Shown here one piece after another: positions 1 to 5,457 of a stretch of DNA of 10,032 nt. The notes under the pieces were generated by a model that worked only from the letters and a program-made list of their open reading frames with translations, was not told the origin of the DNA and did not search any database. The translations under genes were made by a program, and so were the position numbers. Position 1 is the first letter of the stretch, and each line of letters starts with the position of its first letter. The stretch comes from Deltaproteobacteria bacterium. Its GTDB lineage: Bacteria > Desulfobacterota > Binatia > Binatales > Binataceae. Where the stretch lies: positions 1-10,032 of the forward strand of contig DAHZDR010000229.1 in NCBI GenBank assembly GCA_027403435.1, read 5' to 3'.

Positions 1-1315
1 GACCGGCCGCGCTCCCGGCCAGCCGCCGCCGACGCTGCTCGATTATTTCCCGAAGAACTATTTGTGCTTTGTCGATGAAAGCCACGTGACGGTTCCGCAA
101 CTGGGCGGGATGTACCGCGGCGACCGTTCGCGCAAACAGACGCTGGTCGAATTCGGCTTCCGCTTACCCTCCGCGCTCGACAACCGGCCGCTCAATTTCG
201 AGGAATGGGAGGGCTTGGCGCGGCAGGCGATCTATGTTTCGGCGACGCCCGGCGACTATGAATTGCGCCAGTCGCGCGGCCTGGTGGTCGAACAGTTGAT
301 CCGGCCGACCGGCCTTATCGATCCGGAAATCGAAGTGCGCCCGGCTGGCGCGCAGGTGGACGATCTGCTGGCGGAAATCCACGCCCGGGTGGCGGCCAAG
401 GAACGCGTGCTGGCGACTTGCCTGACCAAGAAAATGGCCGAGGACCTGACCGACTACTATCACGACCTCGGCGTGCGCGTGCGTTATCTGCATTCGGATA
501 TCGAGACGATCGAGCGGGTCGAGATTATCCGCGGCCTGCGGCGCGGCGATTTCGACGTGCTGGTCGGAATCAACCTGCTGCGCGAAGGCCTCGATCTTCC
601 CGAAGTTTCGCTGGTGGCGATTCTCGACGCCGACAAGGAGGGCTACCTGCGCTCGGCGCGATCGCTGATTCAGACGACCGGCCGCGCCGCCCGCAATCTG
701 CACGGCAAGGTGATCATGTACGCCGACCGGATTACCGCCTCGATGCGCACCGCGATCGACGAGACCTATCGGCGGCGCGCCAAACAGGTCGCGTACAACG
801 AAGCTCACGGCATCACGCCCGCCTCGATAATCAAGGCGATCGACGCGTCGCTGGTCGAGATGTATTCGCCGGAATGGGCGGTGACGCCCGAGATCGGCGA
901 ACCCGGCCGGAACGCCGCCGCCGACGACGATCGGCCCGCGCACGAACTGCCCGATCGGATCAGCGCGCTGCGGCGCGAAATGATGGACGCGGCGGAGCGG
1001 TTGGAATACGAGCGCGCGGGCGAATTGCGCGATCGGATCAAGCGGCTCGAACGGCGAATTTTCGGATTCGACCAGCCGCGTCACGCGGAACCGAAGGCGC
1101 AGGCCGGAACGGCCCATTCGCACGCGCGCGCGGAGGCGCAGGGCCGCGTCGAACGGAATCAGACGAAAGGCTCCGTCGCGAAGCCGGAAGCGTCGCCGCC
1201 CAAGCGCGGCCGGCGCGGCGCGGGCGCGGCGACTGGAGCGGCGGCGGGCGGCGCGCGCACGCCACCGGGCGGTCGCAAGGGGCGGCTCAAGCTCGTGCCG
1301 GACGATCGGGATTGA
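1..1315 (+). CDS. uvrB: UvrABC system protein B, C-terminal part (5' end outside window)
   Basis: UvrB is the damage-verifying, helicase-like subunit of UvrABC nucleotide excision repair in the cytoplasm. It is loaded by UvrA and then recruits UvrC. The reading frame is already open at base 2, so the gene begins upstream and 437 codons are visible. The helicase motifs run in family order: DESH (74-85), the SATPGDYE motif (from about 239), the TCLTKKMAEDL segment, YLHSD, GINLLREGLDLPEV, and QTTGRAARN (about 671-697). A UvrC-interacting UVR domain follows at about 959-1057 (ISALRREMMDAAERLEYERA, then ELRDRIKRLER). After it comes an unusual tail of about 80 residues rich in Arg, Ala, Gly and Lys. 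The N-terminal Walker A and beta-hairpin regions lie outside the window. The identification is very secure; the role of the tail is unknown. Confidence 0.97.
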   Translation, partial: TGRAPGQPPPTLLDYFPKNYLCFVDESHVTVPQLGGMYRGDRSRKQTLVEFGFRLPSALDNRPLNFEEWEGLARQAIYVSATPGDYELRQSRGLVVEQLIRPTGLIDPEIEVRPAGAQVDDLLAEIHARVAAKERVLATCLTKKMAEDLTDYYHDLGVRVRYLHSDIETIERVEIIRGLRRGDFDVLVGINLLREGLDLPEVSLVAILDADKEGYLRSARSLIQTTGRAARNLHGKVIMYADRITASMRTAIDETYRRRAKQVAYNEAHGITPASIIKAIDASLVEMYSPEWAVTPEIGEPGRNAAADDDRPAHELPDRISALRREMMDAAERLEYERAGELRDRIKRLERRIFGFDQPRHAEPKAQAGTAHSHARAEAQGRVERNQTKGSVAKPEASPPKRGRRGAGAATGAAAGGARTPPGGRKGRLKLVPDDRD

Positions 1316-1327
1316 TCGCGGCGGGAC

Positions 1328-1346
1328 CACGGCGCCGCCGGCCGTG
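1328..1346 (+). other. GC-rich hairpin just after uvrB
   Basis: CACGGC (1328-1333) and GCCGTG (1341-1346) can form a perfect 6-bp stem with a 7-base loop, 12 bases after the uvrB stop codon. No T-run follows, so it does not look like a classic intrinsic terminator. It could stabilise the uvrB mRNA end or be chance pairing in GC-rich DNA. Confidence 0.3.
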
Positions 1347-1386
1347 CGCCTGTCGATAACTGAAGCGGCGCGGGTTCGGCGATGAA

Positions 1387-1415
1387 TTGACGCCGCTGGC
1401 GCGCGCACGTATTCT
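1387..1415 (+). promoter_or_regulatory. Sigma-70-like promoter of the pyr operon
   Basis: TTGACG at 1387-1392 matches five of six -35 consensus bases. TATTCT at 1410-1415 matches four of six -10 bases. The spacer is exactly 17 nt. Transcription would start at about 1421-1423, the first bases of the PyrR-type hairpin. The agreement of promoter spacing with the start of the RNA structure is the main support. No other equally good promoter was seen between uvrB and pyrR. Confidence 0.65.
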
Positions 1416-1420
1416 CAAAA

Positions 1421-1454
1421 CGCCTTTAACTCGCTCCGTGAGGGCGAAAAGGTG
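1421..1454 (+). promoter_or_regulatory. PyrR binding loop (anti-antiterminator) in the pyr leader RNA
   Basis: The lower stem pairs CGCCTTT (1421-1427) with AAAGGTG (1448-1454). The upper stem pairs TCGC (1431-1434) with GCGA (1444-1447), then continues with a U·G and a C-G pair. AAC (1428-1430) bulges on the 5' side. The apex TCCGTGAGG (1435-1443) closely resembles the conserved UCC..G.GAGG apex of Bacillus-type PyrR binding loops. The flanking CCTTTAA and AAGG also match the usual layout. The best pairing here gives a five-base loop (CGUGA), whereas the family usually has six. An alternative pairing gives a CCGUGA hexaloop that fits the CNGNGA pattern, but with a weaker upper stem. In the known mechanism PyrR with UMP or UTP stabilises this hairpin. 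Confidence 0.8.
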
Positions 1455-1484
1455 GAAATAATGACGCAGAAAATCCTTCACGCC
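1443..1484 (+). promoter_or_regulatory. Alternative antiterminator pairing in the pyr leader
   Basis: GGCG (1443-1446) can pair with CGCC (1481-1484), and AAGG (1449-1452) with CCTT (1475-1478). The result is an 8-bp stem with a 2x2 internal loop. It uses the 3' half of the PyrR binding loop and the first three bases of the terminator stem, so it excludes both. Three mutually exclusive structures in this order are the layout expected of PyrR-controlled attenuation. The pairing was found by eye; relative free energies were not computed. Confidence 0.6.
1450..1454 (+). promoter_or_regulatory. Shine-Dalgarno site of the leader ORF, inside the PyrR hairpin
   Basis: AGGTG within AAAAGGTGG is complementary to the CACCU stretch at the 16S rRNA 3' end and ends 6 nt before the ATG at 1461. 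It is the only good ribosome binding site in the leader. It sits in the 3' strand of the lower stem of the PyrR binding loop, so that hairpin would hide it. Confidence 0.55.
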
Positions 1485-1580
1485 GGCCCCGATTCGCGGC
1501 CGGCTTTTTTTTCGGCCAAACGCAATTCGCCCGCGAAATTCGCCGGTGCGCCCGCCCGCCGCGCGGGATTTGACCGATGA
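1461..1580 (+). CDS. Putative 39-residue pyr leader peptide, coupled to pyrR
   Basis: A 39-codon ORF starts at ATG 1461, runs through the whole terminator (1482-1512) and stops at TGA 1578-1580. The stop overlaps the pyrR ATG as ATGA. Its start has a good ribosome binding site 6 nt upstream, whereas pyrR has no convincing one, so coupled translation is plausible. The encoded peptide begins MTQKILHAGPDSRPAFFSAK, is basic, and resembles nothing I recognise. It has no signal peptide or membrane segment. Its position resembles that of the E. coli pyrBI leader peptide, where ribosomes close behind RNA polymerase prevent termination. The 4-nt overlap matches the style of the pyrB/pyrC and pyrC/carA junctions. 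Stop codons are rare at this GC content, so a chance ORF of this length is possible. Confidence 0.5.
   Translation: MTQKILHAGPDSRPAFFSAKRNSPAKFAGAPARRAGFDR
1482..1512 (+). terminator. Intrinsic terminator/attenuator before pyrR
   Basis: GCCGGCC (1482-1488) pairs perfectly with GGCCGGC (1498-1504). The stem continues past a C·C mismatch with CG/CG around an ATT loop, and eight T (1505-1512) follow directly. This is a textbook intrinsic terminator. It lies about 90 nt into the predicted transcript and upstream of pyrR, so it should act as the operon's attenuator rather than as the uvrB terminator, although it could also stop read-through from uvrB. Confidence 0.88.
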
Positions 1581-2140
1581 CCCGCGACGGGAACCTCGCC
1601 AAGCCGGCCGCGGCGCTCGACGCGGCCGCAATCGAGCGTTGCGTCAAGCGGATCGCGCGGGAGATTGCCGAGCGCAACCGCGACGCGAACGGTAAGCTCG
1701 CGCTGATTGGAATCGTGCGGCGCGGCGCCAGCCTGGCCGAGCGAATCGCCGCCGCGCTGCATGCGGACGCAAGCGCGGCGGTCGAGGTCGGCACGCTCGA
1801 TATTTCCTCATATCGCGACGACGGCCGCGGCGCGCCCGGCGATCCGCGCCTGCTCGGCCGCGACATCCCCTTCGCGATCGACGGGCGGCGGGTGATTCTG
1901 GTCGATGACGTGCTGTACACCGGCCGCACGGTGCGCGCCGCGCTGACGGCGTTGACCGATCTGGGCCGGCCCGATTCGATTCAGCTGGCCGTGCTGATCG
2001 ACCGCGGCCGGCACGAATTGCCGCTGCGCGCCGACTATGTCGGCAAAAATATCGACGCGCCGGCCGGCCAACGGGTCTATGTGCGGCTCAAGGAATTCGA
2101 CGGCCTCGACGCGGTGGCGATCGGCGGTTCGAAGGCGTAG
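1577..2140 (+). CDS. pyrR: PyrR, pyrimidine operon attenuation regulator / uracil phosphoribosyltransferase
   Basis: PyrR binds pyr leader RNA in response to UMP/UTP and, in many bacteria, also converts uracil and PRPP to UMP. The 187-residue length is normal for the family. Visible landmarks are the N-terminal basic helix (RCVKRIAREIAER, 21-33), LIGIVRRGASLAERI (43-57), LDISSYRDD (74-82), the PRPP-binding motif VILVDDVLYTGRT (106-118), and LIDRGRHELPLRADYVGKNI (140-159), followed by the usual C-terminal strands. These follow the Bacillus subtilis protein closely, as I recall it. The ATG at 1577 is the first possible start, because an in-frame TGA lies at 1571-1573. It overlaps the leader ORF stop and has no clear ribosome binding site of its own. 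The upstream hairpin and terminator are its expected target, giving autoregulation. Confidence 0.95.
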   Translation: MTRDGNLAKPAAALDAAAIERCVKRIAREIAERNRDANGKLALIGIVRRGASLAERIAAALHADASAAVEVGTLDISSYRDDGRGAPGDPRLLGRDIPFAIDGRRVILVDDVLYTGRTVRAALTALTDLGRPDSIQLAVLIDRGRHELPLRADYVGKNIDAPAGQRVYVRLKEFDGLDAVAIGGSKA

Positions 2141-2143
2141 CCG

Positions 2144-4096
2144 ATGGCGCGGATGCCGAAATTTGACGTGGTCTCGATCGAAGACCTGACGATCGAGGAT
2201 ATCGAACGCATTTTCACGCTGGCGGACGCCTTCGTCGAAGCGTTGCGCGAAGGACGGCGGTGCGATCTCGCCGCCGGCCTGATCATGGCGACGCTGTTTT
2301 ACGAACCTTCGACGCGCACGCGGCTCAGTTTCGAGTCCGCGATGCATCGCCTGGGCGGCGCGGTGATCAGTTCCGCCGACATGCAGGCGAGTTCGGCGTC
2401 GAAAGGCGAAACGCTGGCCGATACGGCGCGGGTGGTGGCGGCGTACGCCGATTTGATCGTCGTGCGCCATCCGTATGACGGCGCGGCGCGGGTCGCGGCG
2501 GAATACGCCTCGGCGCCGATAATCAACGCCGGCGACGGCAGCCGCGAACATCCGACGCAGACGCTCTGCGACCTCTATATCCTGCGGCGCAAGAAGGGCC
2601 GGCTGCGGGGCCTGACGGTGGCGCTATGCGGCGATCTCAAGTTCGGCCGCACGGTGCATTCGCTGATTTACGCGCTGGCGCGCTTCGGCGCGAATATCGT
2701 GGCGGCGCCATTCGGCGGGATGGACGTGCCGGATTATGTGCTCGAACGGCTGGCGGCCGAACGCAATTATCGCATCTCGACGGTCACGATTGATGAACTC
2801 AGATCGCAGGCGGGCGGCCTCGACGCGCTCTATCTGACGCCCAGCGCGCCCCATCAGATGGCGCTGTTCACCGGCGAAAATCCGCTCGAAAAGGCGCCCA
2901 GCGCGCGGCCGCCGACGGCGCTCGACGCGTTTTACGTGACCCGGCTGCAACGCGAGCGGCTGGCCGAAAAAGATCGCGCGGGCGGCGGCGCCTACGTCCA
3001 TTTCGACGCGCGCGCGCTGCGCACCAGCCGCGCGCAGCAGGCGGTCGTGATGCATCCGCTGCCGCGCACCGACGAACTCGCCTACGAACTCGATTCCGAT
3101 CCGCGCGCGGTCTATTTCGAGCAGGCCGCCGCCGGCGTGCCGGTCAGGATGGCGTTGCTGGCGTGGATGCTCGAGCGGGCGGGAACGGCCGCCGCGCCCA
3201 AGGCGATCGTGGAGCCGCCGCTTAGTTTCAAGGGCGAGCCGGCGCCGCGCTGCGCCAATCCGGCCTGTATCACGCGCCATGAAGGCGCCTATCTGCGGCC
3301 GCGTTTTCGGCTGGCGCGTTCGGCGAATCGCTCGCTGCTGGCGCTGCGCTGCGATTTTTGCGAGCGGGAGCTGCGCATCGAATTCGTCGGTCACGCCAAA
3401 TCCCATCGCTACTATCGTTTCGACGAAAACCTTTACGGCTACGTTCGCCAGTGGATCGACGAAGGCTCGCTCGCGGTGTTCGAAACCGTCAAGCAGGCCG
3501 AAGAGAGCGGTTACGAACCGTATCGGCGCGGACCGCAGCGCGAGGTGATGAACGCGGCGGAGATCGCGGCGGCGTGCGCGGGAATGGCGGCGCAGATTAT
3601 CGGCGACGCCGAGAATCCCGCGGCGTTGGCGCTGGTCGGCGTGGTTTCGCGCGGCGCGGTGCTCGCGACGCGCCTCAGGGATTTGATCGAGGAACGCGCC
3701 GGCGTCCGTCCGCCCACCGCCGCGCTCGACGTTTACGGCGGCGACGCCGCGATTCATCCGCTGGACGCGGCGGGCGGCTTCGACGTTGACGGCCGCACGA
3801 TCGTGCTGGTTGACGACGTGATCAATTCGGGATGGACCGTTCAGCGCGCAATGACCACGCTGTGGCGCAACGGCCGGCCGGCGGCGGTCAAGCTCGCGGT
3901 GCTGATCGATCGCGGCCATCGCGCGCTGCCGATTCGTCCGAACTACGTCGGCAAGCGGATGCCGACCGCGCGCGGCGATCGGGTGCGGGTGCGCCTGAAC
4001 GTCCCGGCGGCCGAGGGCGAGGCGCGCCGGCCGGTCGATCGGGTGGTGGTCTATTCGATGGTCGATGCGATTCGCGAGCCGGAGGCGGCGCCGTGA
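2144..4096 (+). CDS. pyrB: Aspartate carbamoyltransferase catalytic chain fused to a PyrI-like zinc module and a PyrR-like domain
   Basis: This single 650-codon frame makes carbamoyl aspartate from carbamoyl phosphate and aspartate and carries extra domains. Residues 1-347 are a full ATCase chain: FYEPSTRTRLSFE (Ser56-Thr59), Lys87, Arg108 in VVRHP, His136 in HPTQT, Arg169 in GDLKFGRT, Arg267 in YVTRLQRER, and HPLPR (304-308). All active-site positions are kept. About 38 residues (224-261) are inserted before YVTR. Residues 370-406 form a C-x4-C / C-x2-C module (Cys370, 375, 403, 406), as in the zinc domain of PyrI; the PyrI nucleotide-binding domain is missing. Residues 416-466 are unassigned. 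Residues 467-650 are a second PyrR-like domain with IVLVDDVINSGWT and LIDRGHRALPIRPNYVGK. The start 3 nt after pyrR is backed by GAAGG at 2131-2135. ATCase is certain; the function of the C-terminal part is inferred only. Confidence 0.93.
   Translation: MARMPKFDVVSIEDLTIEDIERIFTLADAFVEALREGRRCDLAAGLIMATLFYEPSTRTRLSFESAMHRLGGAVISSADMQASSASKGETLADTARVVAAYADLIVVRHPYDGAARVAAEYASAPIINAGDGSREHPTQTLCDLYILRRKKGRLRGLTVALCGDLKFGRTVHSLIYALARFGANIVAAPFGGMDVPDYVLERLAAERNYRISTVTIDELRSQAGGLDALYLTPSAPHQMALFTGENPLEKAPSARPPTALDAFYVTRLQRERLAEKDRAGGGAYVHFDARALRTSRAQQAVVMHPLPRTDELAYELDSDPRAVYFEQAAAGVPVRMALLAWMLERAGTAAAPKAIVEPPLSFKGEPAPRCANPACITRHEGAYLRPRFRLARSANRSLLALRCDFCERELRIEFVGHAKSHRYYRFDENLYGYVRQWIDEGSLAVFETVKQAEESGYEPYRRGPQREVMNAAEIAAACAGMAAQIIGDAENPAALALVGVVSRGAVLATRLRDLIEERAGVRPPTAALDVYGGDAAIHPLDAAGGFDVDGRTIVLVDDVINSGWTVQRAMTTLWRNGRPAAVKLAVLIDRGHRALPIRPNYVGKRMPTARGDRVRVRLNVPAAEGEARRPVDRVVVYSMVDAIREPEAAP
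4081..4085 (+). promoter_or_regulatory. Shine-Dalgarno site of pyrC
   Basis: GGAGG lies 7 nt before GTG 4093 and decides that start for pyrC. The same frame is open further upstream to beyond 3832, but that stretch overlaps the PyrR-like domain of pyrB in another frame and has no dihydroorotase similarity. Confidence 0.7.
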
Positions 4097-5457
4097 GGCC
4101 GCTACTGCTGCGCGGCGGCCGCGTGATCGATCCGGCGGCCGGAATCGACGGCCGTTACGACGTGCTGGCGAACGACGGAAAAATCGCGGCGGTCGCGCCG
4201 GGGGGGACGCTCGCTGGTCCGGAAGACGCCGACATCATCGATTGCGCCGGTCTGTGGATTTTGCCGGGGCTGATTGACGCGCACGTGCATCTGCGCGACC
4301 CCGGCTTTCCGGAAAAAGAGACGATCCTGTCGGGCTTGCGCGCGGCCGCGGCCGGCGGCTTCACGGCCGTCGCCGCGATGGCGAATACGAATCCGGTGAA
4401 CGACGCGCCGGAAATCGCGCGCCACATGCTCGCGCTGGCGGCGGCGGCCGGCGGCGCGCGGCTGATTCCGGTTTCCGCCGTGACCCGCGGACTGGCCGGA
4501 CGCGAACTGGTCGATTTCGCGGCGATGGCCGCGGCGGGCGCGCGCCTGTTTTCCGACGACGGGATGCCGATCGACGACGCGGCGCTATTGCGCGAGGCGT
4601 TTTCGCGCGCCGCCGGCGTGGGCTTCGCGATCTCGCTGCACGAGGAGGATCGCGCACTGACCGGCCAGGGCTGTTGTCACGCGGGCGCGGTCGCCATACG
4701 GCTCGGCGTCGCGGGAATTCCGACGGCGGCCGAGGCGGCGCGGATTCGCCGCGACCTCGCGATCGCGGCCGATTCGGGCGCGCCCGCGCATATTGCGCAT
4801 ATCTCGACCGCCGCGGGGCTTAAGCTCGTGCGGGCGGCCAAGGCGCGCGGCGCCAACGTCACTTGCGAGGCCGCGCCGCATCACTTTACGCTCGACGACG
4901 CCGCCTTCGCGCGGCACGGACCGAACGCCAAGATGGCGCCGCCGCTGCGCGCGGCCGAAGACCTCGCCGCGATTCGCGCGGGACTCGCCGACGGCGCGAT
5001 CGATCTGATCGCGACGGATCATGCGCCGCACGATTCCGCTTCCAAGCGGATGGCGCGGTTCGGGCCGCTGTTTCCCGGGGATCGCGAGGCCGCGCCGTTG
5101 GCCCCCGGGGACGCCGCAGCTCTGGCGGGCGCCGCCAACGGCGTGGTCGGACTCGAAACCGCGCTCGGACTCGCGCTCGAACTCGTGCATAATCGGCTGA
5201 TCGACGCGTCGCGGATGGCCGCGCTGATGGCGGCGAATCCGGCGCGGTTGCTTCGGCTCGAACGGCAAGGCACGCTCATCCCCGGCGCGTTGGCCGACGT
5301 AAGCGTGATCGACCCGGACGCGGCATGGACCGTCGCGCCGGAAAAGTTTTTATCGAAGAGCCGCAATACGCCGTTTGGCGGACGGCGGCTTAAAGGCGCC
5401 GCCGCGATAACGATCGTTAACGGCCGGATCGTATATCGCGCGCATAGGGACAAGTGA
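4093..5457 (+). CDS. pyrC: Dihydroorotase, type I
   Basis: The enzyme cyclises carbamoyl aspartate to dihydroorotate, the third step of UMP synthesis. The chosen GTG gives 454 residues starting VRPLLLRGGRVIDPAAGIDG, the normal N-terminus of the amidohydrolase family, and overlaps the pyrB stop as GTGA. Predicted metal and substrate residues are present: His64, His66 and Arg68 in DAHVHLRDPG, Asn98/Asn100 in ANTNPVND, Asp155 in FSDDGMP, His183 in LHEED, His236 in HIAHIST, and Asp309 in ATDHAPH. It therefore looks catalytically active, unlike the degenerate dihydroorotase-like subunits of some ATCase complexes. About 25 residues (319-345) with an internal 10-residue repeat are inserted after TDHAPH compared with B. 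subtilis PyrC. In Aquifex, type I dihydroorotase assembles with ATCase, so a complex with the fused PyrB is possible. Confidence 0.95.
   Translation: MRPLLLRGGRVIDPAAGIDGRYDVLANDGKIAAVAPGGTLAGPEDADIIDCAGLWILPGLIDAHVHLRDPGFPEKETILSGLRAAAAGGFTAVAAMANTNPVNDAPEIARHMLALAAAAGGARLIPVSAVTRGLAGRELVDFAAMAAAGARLFSDDGMPIDDAALLREAFSRAAGVGFAISLHEEDRALTGQGCCHAGAVAIRLGVAGIPTAAEAARIRRDLAIAADSGAPAHIAHISTAAGLKLVRAAKARGANVTCEAAPHHFTLDDAAFARHGPNAKMAPPLRAAEDLAAIRAGLADGAIDLIATDHAPHDSASKRMARFGPLFPGDREAAPLAPGDAAALAGAANGVVGLETALGLALELVHNRLIDASRMAALMAANPARLLRLERQGTLIPGALADVSVIDPDAAWTVAPEKFLSKSRNTPFGGRRLKGAAAITIVNGRIVYRAHRDK

Noticed and set aside
3832..4092. Upstream extension of pyrC to an earlier start codon
   Set aside because: The extension is Arg/Ala-rich, overlaps the conserved PyrR-like domain of pyrB in another frame, and lacks family similarity. 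The GTG at 4093 has GGAGG at the right distance and the correct N-terminus.
3548..4096. Internal start at ATG 3548 giving a separate PyrR-like protein from within pyrB
   Set aside because: GAGG at 3542-3545 is only 2 nt from the ATG, too close for normal initiation. The frame is continuous with ATCase. It remains possible but unsupported.
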